Part shown: positions 6,314-13,279 of the stretch, one piece after another
How positions within the stretch are numbered: the stretch's first letter is position 1
Layout of the letters: the number at the start of each line of letters is the position of its first letter
Source: Candidatus Thorarchaeota archaeon
GTDB taxonomy: Archaea > Asgardarchaeota > Thorarchaeia > Thorarchaeales > Thorarchaeaceae
Direction of reading: 5' to 3'
DNA: 14,622 nucleotides
NCBI GenBank assembly: GCA_019057595.1
Contig: DXJI01000039.1
Coordinates: 1 to 14,622, forward strand
Program-made: the position numbers and the translations under genes
The notes under the pieces: model-generated
Database searches by the model: none
What the model was told of the DNA's origin: nothing
Seen by the model: only the letters and a program-made list of their open reading frames with translations

Positions 6314-7000
6314 ATGCAAATAGGAACAGACTTGGTAGTTCTCTCAAGTATCTCGACAGTATTTATCTCCGCAGTGATTGGGACTTACTTAGGACGAAAA
6401 TGGCTCTCACAACAAGTTCGGTTGCTCACAGACCTTCCATTGGTTTTTGCGATAGCTTTTGTGAGTCAGGCCTTCAACATTGTGATTGTTACACTACAAC
6501 ATATTGGTCTGCTAGAAACGACGATGATTCTCTTCCGAATACGATCAATAACCATCGGTGGTTCAATCATTCCAATTCTAGGTGCGTTACTCCAGATTTG
6601 GGCACCACGAATTCAGAAATATCACAATAGAATGGTCTATGCGCTTGCCTTTTACTGGATATCTATAGCTCTTATCGGGCCAACTGAAGAATTGATTATG
6701 ATACTGACTATTCCAGTGATGATCATTCTTGGAATCATGATGATGTTCACCTTTCTCATCACCTGGAGGACTGGACGTCTGAAGGAGGTACGGAGCGAAC
6801 TCATGATTATTTCAGTGCTCTTTGGAATGGCTAGTCAGATTCTTCGTGTGCCTCTTCTCTCTACTCCTCTATTCTATGTGCCTGATGTGCTGTTGACAAT
6901 ATCGATGATAGTCACAGCAATTGCATTCGCAAATCCCTGGTATCATAGAGAAAATAGGGCTAGATCTGAGGAATCCCCACAGATGGTATCTAACTTCTAA
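6314..7000 (+). CDS. Unknown seven-transmembrane protein
   Basis: I do not recognise this 228-residue protein. It has about seven hydrophobic segments, at roughly residues 7-26, 41-63, 78-96, 107-124, 126-150, 163-182 and 187-208. Its loops are short, and a Lys/Arg-containing loop lies at about 151-161 (TWRTGRLKEVR). The C-terminal tail is hydrophilic (HRENRARSEES). No enzymatic motif, signal-transduction domain or transporter signature can be seen. The ATG at 6314 is preceded by GAGG at about 6299-6303. It follows the CPBP gene after 36 bases on the same strand, which suggests an operon, but a functional link is only a guess. A hairpin-like structure follows its stop codon. Confidence 0.75.
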   Translation: MQIGTDLVVLSSISTVFISAVIGTYLGRKWLSQQVRLLTDLPLVFAIAFVSQAFNIVIVTLQHIGLLETTMILFRIRSITIGGSIIPILGALLQIWAPRIQKYHNRMVYALAFYWISIALIGPTEELIMILTIPVMIILGIMMMFTFLITWRTGRLKEVRSELMIISVLFGMASQILRVPLLSTPLFYVPDVLLTISMIVTAIAFANPWYHRENRARSEESPQMVSNF

Positions 7001-7019
7001 AGGTCTGCAAAAAAGGCGA

Positions 7020-7057
7020 AGGGATGACTCGTCAACAGACATTGGCGGTCATTCCCT
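7020..7057 (+). terminator. Hairpin downstream of the 7-TM gene
   Basis: AGGGATGAC (7020-7028) pairs with GTCATTCCCT (7048-7057) with one bulge, and a smaller GTC-AACA-GAC hairpin can form inside (7031-7040). A T-rich stretch follows at 7059-7080. This could separate the membrane-protein transcript from korB. The 160-base gap to the korB start holds no other recognisable element. Confidence 0.35.
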
Positions 7058-7160
7058 CGTATTCTTCATGCTTTCTTCTTCAGGCGGACTTCAGCGAGTT
7101 GATACCGTAGGGAATTGGTTATTAGTCTCTCATTCTGCAGCTGTATTAGGTGTTAGCCCT

Positions 7161-7988
7161 ATGGTTTCCCAGAAACACTTTGCTAGGCACTACCTGCGCG
7201 AAGAAGCATTACCGAGCCCATTTTGTCCAGGCTGTGGCGCGGGAGAAGTCAGTAATGCATTTCTGAAGGCAGTCGGTGATCTTGGTCATAAGGATTTGAG
7301 TAAGTTTGCTTTTGTTTCTGGTATTGGCTGCAGCGCATGGATTCCTTCACCTCATTTCAAGGCAGACACACTGCATACAACTCATGGCAGAGCTATTGCA
7401 TTTGCCACAGGTCTCAAGTTAGCTCGTCCTGAATTGAAAGTGGTTGTGATTAGTGGTGACGGAGACCTTGCAGCGATTGGTGGAAATCATCTCATTCATG
7501 CTGCACGACGAAATATGGACATGACTGTCATCTGTAGTAACAATTACATCTATGGAATGACTGGTGGGCAGGTTGGACCAACAACATTCACTGGAGACCG
7601 TACAACCACAACTCCTTATGGAAATCCAGAACGCCCATTTGATCTTGCAAGACTGGTTGCAGCAGCAGGAGCAAACTATGTGGCCAGGTGGACCACTGCA
7701 CATCCAATACAGGCTGCTCGAGCCATCAAGACTGCTATTGAACGAAGGGGTTTCTCGTTTGTTGAGATGATTTCTCAATGTCCCACAGCATACGGTCGAA
7801 GAACTAAGGCTGGAGGACCTCCTGAGATGATTCAATGGTTCAAAAAACTTCCAGTCCGAAAGAAGGGTGCTCCGATTGATCAGAAGGTTCCTACGAAAGA
7901 AGGAATGGACTTGGGAATGTTCTCAGACCGAGACGATGTTCCCTTCCTAGAAACTCTGCAGTCGACATTGAGTCATGTAAAGGAGTGA
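7161..7988 (+). CDS. korB: 2-oxoacid:ferredoxin oxidoreductase, beta subunit (KorB-like)
   Basis: The beta subunit holds thiamine pyrophosphate and a [4Fe-4S] cluster. It takes part in CoA-dependent oxidative decarboxylation of a 2-oxoacid with ferredoxin, or the reverse carboxylation. The 275-residue product has the Cys ligands expected of the family: CPGC at 22-25, C57 in SGIGCSAW and C207 in SQCPTAYGRR. The TPP motif runs from GDGD (99-102) to NN (127-128), followed by IYGMTGGQ. The GGNHLIHAARRN stretch is typical of 2-oxoglutarate-type (KorB) enzymes, though substrate cannot be fixed from this subunit. I start it at the ATG at 7161, which aligns with family N-termini; the frame stays open back to 6921 but that part is low-complexity and overlaps the previous gene. 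The gamma subunit follows; no alpha subunit is present. Confidence 0.93.
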   Translation: MVSQKHFARHYLREEALPSPFCPGCGAGEVSNAFLKAVGDLGHKDLSKFAFVSGIGCSAWIPSPHFKADTLHTTHGRAIAFATGLKLARPELKVVVISGDGDLAAIGGNHLIHAARRNMDMTVICSNNYIYGMTGGQVGPTTFTGDRTTTTPYGNPERPFDLARLVAAAGANYVARWTTAHPIQAARAIKTAIERRGFSFVEMISQCPTAYGRRTKAGGPPEMIQWFKKLPVRKKGAPIDQKVPTKEGMDLGMFSDRDDVPFLETLQSTLSHVKE

Positions 7989-7989
7989 T
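7982..7989 (+). promoter_or_regulatory. Shine-Dalgarno deciding the korG start
   Basis: GGAGTGAT spans the korB stop codon and lies 4-8 bases before the ATG at 7994. The in-frame GTG at 7985 lies inside this sequence and would have no ribosome binding site of its own. Confidence 0.6.
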
Positions 7990-7993
7990 AATC

Positions 7994-8521
7994 ATGAGGG
8001 CGGAGATTCGGATTGCAGGAACTGGCGGCATGGGAGTAGTGCTAGCAGGAGTGATTCTTGGACACGCTGCAGCAGTCCATGGAGGTCTCGAAGCAGTTCA
8101 GAGTCAGAGCTACGGGTCAGAAGCTAGAGGTACGGCTGCTAAGAGCGAGATCATCATCAGTGACCAGCCCATCAAGTACCCCAAGGTTCGAGAATCTGAC
8201 TATTTCATTGTGATGTCTCAGAAGGCATTGGACATGTATCTGGCAGGTGCCAAGAAGGGCAGCGTCCTCATTGTCGATCCCGAATTGGTCAAGACAGAGA
8301 AAGTAAAGGATGACTTTGAGATAGTCGAGGTCCATGCTATGAAGACCGCCGATGAGCTCGGTCTGAGACTAGTTTCCAATATGGTGATGCTTGGTGCATT
8401 TGTCAAGAAGTCTGGTCTTTTTCCTCTAGAAACCCTTGAGAAGGCAGTCGCAGACCTGATCAGTGCAAAGACGCTCCAGATAGATATTGATGCAATCAGG
8501 GCTGGTGCCGATCTGGTCTAG
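7994..8521 (+). CDS. korG: 2-oxoacid:ferredoxin oxidoreductase, gamma subunit (KorG/KorC-like)
   Basis: The gamma subunit (about 175 residues, usual length) completes the catalytic core of ferredoxin-dependent 2-oxoacid oxidoreductases and belongs to the POR_N/gamma family. It opens with the nucleotide-loop-like IAGTGGMGVVLAG, followed by the highly conserved QSYGSEARGTAAKSEIIIS block, which identifies the family. The C-terminal half has SNMVMLGAF and the terminal helix that packs against the other subunits. Translation probably starts at ATG 7994, using a ribosome binding site that overlaps the korB stop codon, so the two subunits should be made together. The stop codon interlocks with that of the convergent Urm1-like gene in a shared CTAG. 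Confidence 0.93.
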   Translation: MRAEIRIAGTGGMGVVLAGVILGHAAAVHGGLEAVQSQSYGSEARGTAAKSEIIISDQPIKYPKVRESDYFIVMSQKALDMYLAGAKKGSVLIVDPELVKTEKVKDDFEIVEVHAMKTADELGLRLVSNMVMLGAFVKKSGLFPLETLEKAVADLISAKTLQIDIDAIRAGADLV

Positions 8522-8808
8522 CCACCATGAATTAGCGGTAACACAACCAGTACGTCACCATCAGTCATTACTGTTTCAAGTCCCCCTGTGAGACCGATAT
8601 CCGATTCATTATGTAAAATCAATGCATCACGGTCCATCATCTCCGGACTTGACCAGACATCTCGCACACTCTTCTTCTCCTCTATTAATTCGGTCAACAT
8701 CTCAAGGAGACTACTTCCTTCGCCACACTCAACGTCTATCCTTCCCCCTTGAAGCTGTTTGGCCAGCGGTCCTCGAAACTGAACTGTGACTCTCACATTT
8801 ACAACCAC
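8518..8808 (-). CDS. Ubiquitin-like beta-grasp protein (Urm1/MoaD/SAMP-like)
   Basis: A 96-residue beta-grasp protein ending in a free diglycine (PLIHGG, residues 91-96). That ending is the form used for C-terminal adenylation and thiocarboxylation by E1-like enzymes. Members supply sulfur for molybdopterin (MoaD) or for tRNA thiolation (Urm1, haloarchaeal SAMP2), and some are conjugated to proteins. The HGG ending and the DALILHNESD-DGDVLVVL region resemble eukaryotic Urm1 more than bacterial MoaD. The predicted start is GTG at 8808; a second GTG at 8796 is possible. A TATA-like box 26 bases upstream predicts a leaderless mRNA. Nearby C1 genes include a subunit of a Mo/W pterin enzyme (fwdC), so a MoaD role remains open. 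The stop codon overlaps that of korG. Confidence 0.82.
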   Translation of the reverse strand: MVVNVRVTVQFRGPLAKQLQGGRIDVECGEGSSLLEMLTELIEEKKSVRDVWSSPEMMDRDALILHNESDIGLTGGLETVMTDGDVLVVLPLIHGG

Positions 8809-8828
8809 TCGCTCAGCTCGAGAGACTG

Positions 8829-8873
8829 CTTGATAAAGGACTTGTTTCGTGCGTTAGTATTAACCTCTATATG
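8829..8873. promoter_or_regulatory. Divergent promoter region, Urm1-like gene and MFS gene
   Basis: CTTTATCAAG on the minus strand (8829-8838) lies about 26 bases before the GTG of the Urm1-like gene, and CTATATG on the plus strand (8867-8873) lies about 26 bases before the ATG of the MFS gene. Both distances are those of leaderless archaeal transcripts. Confidence 0.4.
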
Positions 8874-8895
8874 CAATGACAGTTGGGATGAGAGT

Positions 8896-10416
8896 ATGGC
8901 TGTGGATAGTGAGTCTGAGACTGAACCATCAACCGAGGTAATCCAAAGTAGGTATGCCCGTGTCTTTGGCATAGCAGAGCCTACTCAGAACGCAGTTCGC
9001 CTAGTCAAGATTCTATCCGTTTTACTCCCATCTTTTGCAATTAGTTTTCAAATCAGTACAACTTTTTGGATGATCTATATAGCTGAATCCCTTGGAAATG
9101 GCGACTACTTCGCAGGTCTTACATTTGTAGGACTTCTTGTTGTTCTACAGCTGGGAATTCAAACACTCCTAGACTATCCCACAGGTGCTATTGGAGACTG
9201 GATTGGTCAGCGGTATGTGATTTCATCAGCTCTGATCTGTTATGCAGTAGCCTTCTATTTGTCATCGATGATCGTGGCTGATACACCTGCTCCACTATGG
9301 ATCTATATTGCAATCTATGCATTCTTTGGAATAGGATCTTCTCAAGAGAGCGGTGCTTTCAGCGCCTGGTTTGATAACAACTATAGAGTGGCTATGCCAC
9401 ATGATAAGGACAGAAAACAATACGGTGTGTTTCAGGGTCGTCTTGGAATGGTCTGGCAGGTGTCATCCACTCTCGTCTTACTCCCCGGTTCTTGGCTCGC
9501 ATTCTTCTATGGGGAAACGTGGGTGTTTGGTCTACAGGCAATCTTTGCAGTGTTCCTTTCCATTATAATTTTCAGACTTGTACGAGACCTTCCAGGAGTT
9601 CGTGATGAGGATGAACGCCCATCCCTCAGAGAATATGGTTCACTTCTGAAGGATGGTTTCAAGTTTCTATGGTCTTGTCGTTTTGTCACACTGATAATCC
9701 TAGGCGAGGTTGTAATGTTTAGTATCGCACCAGTATGGTGGAACCTCATTCTCTTTCCGTTATACTTCAGTTTCCTAGTTACAATGGTAGCAGTCTCAGC
9801 ATTCCGAACGCTCGTGTTCCTCCCTCAAGCCTTGGCAAATGAGAGAAGTGGTGTTCTCGCGAAAAGATTCGAGCCAAAGACATGGATTCCACGTTTTAGA
9901 ATCCTTCAATTCATGGGCATAGTATTCTACATTGCATTAGCACTAATAGTGCATTTCTTCCCGGGAATTCCAGCTGGAACTGATCCCTCTACCATAGATT
10001 TCTTGACGATATTCATTCCATTCACAAGCCTTCCATTGATTGAGATACCTGTTCAGACAATTATTCCTGTAACTCTCTTATTCCTGGTTTTCATCGCGCT
10101 CAATATGTTTGGAGCGATAGCGGGGATTCTCACACAAAGAGTCATGTTGGATGTGATTCCAAACCGAATCCGTAACTCAATGTATTCTCTTCAACCAACG
10201 CTCATCATGTTGATTTCAATGCCTCTCATAGCTTTCTACGGCTGGCTGATTCCTCTTTCAGGGTTCACTTTGCCTTTCATGATCAGTGCATTAATCTCGC
10301 TCATAGCTGTAGTTATGATATGGATGGCATTCAAGAATCCAATACCAAAGGCTGACGAGCTAGTACCTGCGACTGAAAAAGAGAAGGAAGAGGTCCAAGA
10401 GATGGACGTCACTTAG
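8896..10416 (+). CDS. MFS-type transporter
   Basis: A 506-residue inner membrane protein of the major facilitator superfamily with about 12 hydrophobic segments. After the second segment comes the MFS A-motif, GAIGDWIGQRY at residues 97-107, including the conserved Asp and Arg. A hydrophilic charged loop at about 230-258 (DLPGVRDEDERPS) separates the two six-helix halves. The N-terminal 30 residues and C-terminal 20 residues are acidic and cytoplasmic. The second half is less typical and has a long segment around residues 355-395, so the exact subfamily cannot be named; the substrate is unknown. I start it at ATG 8896, 26 bases from a TATA-like box; the open frame reaches back to 8749 but would run through the promoter and the Urm1-like gene. 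Its stop lies 4 bases from the convergent mch stop. Confidence 0.88.
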   Translation: MAVDSESETEPSTEVIQSRYARVFGIAEPTQNAVRLVKILSVLLPSFAISFQISTTFWMIYIAESLGNGDYFAGLTFVGLLVVLQLGIQTLLDYPTGAIGDWIGQRYVISSALICYAVAFYLSSMIVADTPAPLWIYIAIYAFFGIGSSQESGAFSAWFDNNYRVAMPHDKDRKQYGVFQGRLGMVWQVSSTLVLLPGSWLAFFYGETWVFGLQAIFAVFLSIIIFRLVRDLPGVRDEDERPSLREYGSLLKDGFKFLWSCRFVTLIILGEVVMFSIAPVWWNLILFPLYFSFLVTMVAVSAFRTLVFLPQALANERSGVLAKRFEPKTWIPRFRILQFMGIVFYIALALIVHFFPGIPAGTDPSTIDFLTIFIPFTSLPLIEIPVQTIIPVTLLFLVFIALNMFGAIAGILTQRVMLDVIPNRIRNSMYSLQPTLIMLISMPLIAFYGWLIPLSGFTLPFMISALISLIAVVMIWMAFKNPIPKADELVPATEKEKEEVQEMDVT

Positions 10417-10420
10417 GCCT

Positions 10421-11386
10421 CTATTTTGACTTTGTCTTCTCTATTGATTGTTTGAGAATCTCTGCGTTCAGCTCACCTGCGTGGTAACTCTTACCACTCT
10501 CAATGTGATTGAATGTGATTTCAGCAGGGCTGAATAGAAGTGGGTCCACCTTGTAGAAATCGTTACCCACACTCTTGAACAGGTCATAGAATGGCTGACC
10601 ATATTGCTCAGATGATGATGAAGGAACCTTCTCAATGACCTCTTTCAAGTCCTCATCATCAGAGCGGACAAAGTAGAAAGTCCGACCTCCGTATAGGATA
10701 CAGTCGTTTGTAACACCCATTGCTCTAGCATCTTTCTTTGCCACTGGTGCAACAGGCGCAACACCATATCCAGACCTGACTCTATCAAGGTCAAATCCAA
10801 TCTCGTGCAGTTTGTGCATACCTACTTCAACAACTCTGGCTGAAACCTGTATCGAACCCACAAGACATGCTGTAGGTGCTAGAATACAGTAGAGATCAGA
10901 GGTTGCAATACCGCATTTGTCTGCGATATATTGAGCAATATTGTCTGGGGGTACTTCTCTTGTTTCAAGCAGAATCACCCCAACCTTGGCATCATCCTCG
11001 TAACCAAGGTGTTTGTACAATTTCTTCTCAACACGTGCAAGTGCTCTTGCTGGACCTGAACCCATGGCAAAGTAACCCTCTTCGTTGATTACCCAGCCCG
11101 CATACTGTGATCCCATACATGCAATCTTTGGATGGTCGGAACTCACAACGACAGCATCTAGATCCATGTCTCCAATGTGCATCTTGGTGTGTCGGACTAC
11201 TCCATATCCACCCAGACATATCTCGCTCACCAGTCTTCCGAGTTCCTCGGTTCCCGATACCTCGATACCGGCATCAATGATTGTTGCACCGTTCTTCAAT
11301 TCGCTGACAGTACAATCTAGATCTTCTTTCTGGTCCATTATCTCCTTGGTTATCTCATGTGCTCCTTCATTTACACTAATTTTCAT
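10421..11386 (-). CDS. mch: Methenyltetrahydromethanopterin cyclohydrolase
   Basis: Mch interconverts 5-formyl- and 5,10-methenyl-tetrahydromethanopterin in the cytoplasm, the third step of the archaeal C1 branch. The 321-residue length is that of the family. Clear signatures are ISVNEGAHEI at the N-terminus, SSDHPKIACMGSQYAGW (about residues 81-97), FAMGSGPARAL (106-116), ILAPTACLVGSIQVSARVVE and the C-terminal GQPFYDLF-VGNDFYKVDP block, followed by SPAEITFNHIESGK. It is the second gene of a fwdC-mch unit, starting 15 bases after the fwdC stop with a purine-rich ribosome binding site (GAGGAGAG). The 3' end almost touches that of the convergent MFS gene. Confidence 0.96.
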   Translation of the reverse strand: MKISVNEGAHEITKEIMDQKEDLDCTVSELKNGATIIDAGIEVSGTEELGRLVSEICLGGYGVVRHTKMHIGDMDLDAVVVSSDHPKIACMGSQYAGWVINEEGYFAMGSGPARALARVEKKLYKHLGYEDDAKVGVILLETREVPPDNIAQYIADKCGIATSDLYCILAPTACLVGSIQVSARVVEVGMHKLHEIGFDLDRVRSGYGVAPVAPVAKKDARAMGVTNDCILYGGRTFYFVRSDDEDLKEVIEKVPSSSSEQYGQPFYDLFKSVGNDFYKVDPLLFSPAEITFNHIESGKSYHAGELNAEILKQSIEKTKSK

Positions 11387-11401
11387 ATCCTCTCTCTCTC
11401 C

Positions 11402-12256
11402 TCAAATCAAGTGCTGGTTCTTCGAAGCCCGAATGAATATCTCCTCGCCCGGACTTGCCTCAGCAAAGTCTCCCATGTATTTGACCCACTTCTCTGAGTA
11501 TTTGATGTCCTCCGACAGGAAATCTGGTCTTCGGTCTTTCAAGTATCGAAGATAGTAGTTGATGAATTCCCTCTCTGAACTACCACTAAACTTGTAGGTC
11601 GGGAACAGACTCTCCATCTTACCAAGACAGAAGATCATTCCCTTTGTGGCTTGAACACCCACACGTTCCGCCATGTCACCGACAACAATCACAGTACCAC
11701 CCATCATTCGATTTGCTGACTGTGGACCGACATTGCCTTTGACAGCGACGAACCCTTTTCTCATGTGCGCAGCCATCTCGCGCCCTACGTTACCAGCCAC
11801 ATAGACGCGTCCACCCTTCATACCGTCTGTGCTACCGCGATAGCCTGAACAGAAGTAGTCACCTGCATCACCCTCTATCTGGATGTTGCCTCCTTCCATC
11901 TCTGCTGCAGCCCAATCACCAACCGATCCCTTCACATGGATTCGACCAGCAATCATTTCCGCCCCGAGATACATTCCTGTATCTCCCTCAACAGTTATTT
12001 TTCCTCCATTCATTTCCTTACCAATCATCTTCACCTTTCTGAGATTGCCTTTGACAATAATCTCAGTCTCATCAGGTGTCGGACCACTCTCTCCACTGAT
12101 ATCAAAGAAATCCTTCAGTTGAATGACTTGATTACCCTGTTGAAGGGGTAACGCTCCAATCTCTTGGGCTGTCTTTCCAGCAAAATGAGTAGGGGTTATA
12201 GAATCTGCTTCTAGAGGTAGTTCAGGTGTTTCTCTGAGTGACACTGTCACTGTCAT
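11402..12256 (-). CDS. fwdC: Formylmethanofuran dehydrogenase subunit C
   Basis: FwdC is a structural subunit of the Mo/W enzyme that reduces CO2 to formylmethanofuran with ferredoxin, or runs in reverse. The central part, about residues 80-225, is a right-handed beta-helix of GxxGxxx-type repeats (GGKITVEGDTG, GRIHVKGSVG, GGNIQIEGDAG, GGRVYVAGNVG and so on). It is related to the C-terminal domain of glutamate synthase, but the flanking N- and C-terminal regions and the neighbours identify FwdC. I place the start at ATG 12256, giving 284 residues, because a perfect AAGGAGG lies 8 bases before it; an upstream in-frame ATG at 12274 overlaps that ribosome binding site. The catalytic subunits A, B and D are not in the window. 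mch follows on the same strand. Confidence 0.93.
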   Translation of the reverse strand: MTVTVSLRETPELPLEADSITPTHFAGKTAQEIGALPLQQGNQVIQLKDFFDISGESGPTPDETEIIVKGNLRKVKMIGKEMNGGKITVEGDTGMYLGAEMIAGRIHVKGSVGDWAAAEMEGGNIQIEGDAGDYFCSGYRGSTDGMKGGRVYVAGNVGREMAAHMRKGFVAVKGNVGPQSANRMMGGTVIVVGDMAERVGVQATKGMIFCLGKMESLFPTYKFSGSSEREFINYYLRYLKDRRPDFLSEDIKYSEKWVKYMGDFAEASPGEEIFIRASKNQHLI

Positions 12257-12264
12257 GAGTCCAT

Positions 12265-12271
12265 CCTCCTT
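12265..12271 (-). promoter_or_regulatory. Shine-Dalgarno deciding the fwdC start
   Basis: AAGGAGG on the minus strand lies 8 bases before ATG 12256 and falls inside the first codons of the longer frame starting at 12274. This rules for the shorter protein. Confidence 0.65.
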
Positions 12272-12294
12272 CATTTTTGGAACATAATCCTCGT

Positions 12295-12301
12295 CATAAA
12301 T
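12295..12301 (-). promoter_or_regulatory. TATA-like box for fwdC-mch
   Basis: ATTTATG on the minus strand lies about 25 bases before 12273, which predicts a leader of about 17 bases that just includes the AAGGAGG ribosome binding site of fwdC. Confidence 0.35.
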
Positions 12302-12363
12302 CCTTTTGCAGGGGTTCTAACGTCGGTAGGAAAAAAGAAAAGGGCGGTAGAGCTTCGTTTTTT

Positions 12364-12375
12364 CACCCGTGGGTG
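12364..12375. promoter_or_regulatory. Inverted repeat upstream of ftr
   Basis: CACCC-GT-GGGTG is an inverted repeat with perfect 5-base arms, 7 bases before the ftr start codon. ftr has no visible Shine-Dalgarno sequence. The repeat could bind a regulator in the region shared by ftr and fwdC-mch, but it is short and may be chance. Confidence 0.3.
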
Positions 12376-12382
12376 CGTTGTT

Positions 12383-13279
12383 ATGGAGATAAACGGAGTT
12401 CCAATAGAAGATACTTTTGCTGAAGCATTCAGTATGCACATGAATCGAACAATAATCACTGCGTACAGTGAAGAATGGGCACGAATCACAGCTCTTGAAG
12501 CCACTGGCTTTGGAACGTCAGTGATCATGGCTCCAGCCGAAGCTGGGATTGAGTACATCATGTCTCCTGATGAAACTCCGGATGGACGTCCCGGAGTACG
12601 AGTGATATTTGCTGTTGGCTCCAAGAAAAAACTCGAGCCACAACTCTTGGCACGCCTTGGACAGTGTATACTGACCAGCCCGACAGCGTCTGCTTTTGAT
12701 TCCACTCCCAAACCAAAGGATCTCTATGAGATAGGTAAGAAAATAGCCATGTTTGGTGATGGTTTTCAGACCAAGAAGGGTCCAATTGATGGAAGGGTCT
12801 TATTTTTCATTCCAAGGATGAGTGGGACCTGTGTGATGCAGAATATGTTTGGTCGAGTAAAAGGAGTTGCAGGTGGAAACATAATCTATACCTGCGAGGA
12901 CGTGGAGAGTGGGATGAACAGTGGTATGGCTGCAGTGAAGGCAATCGAGAAAGTAGAAGGTGCCTACACTCCTTTTCCAGGTGGCCTTGTAGGTTCTGGT
13001 TCAAAACCATCTTCAAAATATAAGGTCCTGTTTGCATCTACAAATGAGAGGTTCTGTCCCACATTGAGAGCTCTGGTCCCCGATTCACATGTTCCAAAGG
13101 GGAGTGAGTTCGTGCAGGAAATCGTCATCAACGGTCTGACCGAGGCGAATGTTGCTGAAGCAACAAAGGTAGCTATCGAAGAAGTCTGCAAACATCCTGG
13201 TATCACTAAGATGACTGCTGGTAACTATGGGGGTAAACTTGGACAGTTCCAGATCAAACTTCATGAATTGTTCTCGTAG
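12383..13279 (+). CDS. ftr: Formylmethanofuran:tetrahydromethanopterin formyltransferase
   Basis: Ftr transfers the formyl group from formylmethanofuran to N5 of tetrahydromethanopterin, between the Fwd and Mch steps. The 298 residues match the family length. The sequence is strongly conserved: MEINGVPIEDTFAEAF at the N-terminus, EATGFGTSVIMAPAEAGIE (about 39-57), DETPDGRPGVRV, TSPTASAFD, FGDGFQ, GVAGGN, EGAYTPFPGG and the C-terminal AGNYGGKLGQFQIKLHELF. Active family members are homotetramers in the cytoplasm. The gene diverges from fwdC-mch across a 108-base gap, so all three consecutive steps are clustered. No ribosome binding site is visible before the ATG, so the mRNA may be leaderless. 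The last 19 bases overlap the 3' end of the convergent gene. Confidence 0.97.
   Translation: MEINGVPIEDTFAEAFSMHMNRTIITAYSEEWARITALEATGFGTSVIMAPAEAGIEYIMSPDETPDGRPGVRVIFAVGSKKKLEPQLLARLGQCILTSPTASAFDSTPKPKDLYEIGKKIAMFGDGFQTKKGPIDGRVLFFIPRMSGTCVMQNMFGRVKGVAGGNIIYTCEDVESGMNSGMAAVKAIEKVEGAYTPFPGGLVGSGSKPSSKYKVLFASTNERFCPTLRALVPDSHVPKGSEFVQEIVINGLTEANVAEATKVAIEEVCKHPGITKMTAGNYGGKLGQFQIKLHELFS

Noticed and set aside
6921..7160. N-terminal extension of KorB (80 extra residues)
   Set aside because: It overlaps the 7-TM gene, lacks resemblance to the family, and the ATG at 7161 gives the normal KorB length.
8749..8895. N-terminal extension of the MFS transporter
   Set aside because: It runs antisense through the Urm1-like gene and through both TATA-like boxes; ATG 8896 fits the promoter spacing.
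11085..11555. Plus-strand open frame of 156 codons
   Set aside because: It lies antisense to the well-conserved mch and fwdC and has no family resemblance.
12257..12274. Upstream ATG of fwdC
   Set aside because: The AAGGAGG ribosome binding site lies within these codons and serves the ATG at 12256.
12271..12711. Minus-strand open frame of 146 codons across the ftr promoter
   Set aside because: It is antisense to the conserved start of ftr and overlaps the promoter region.
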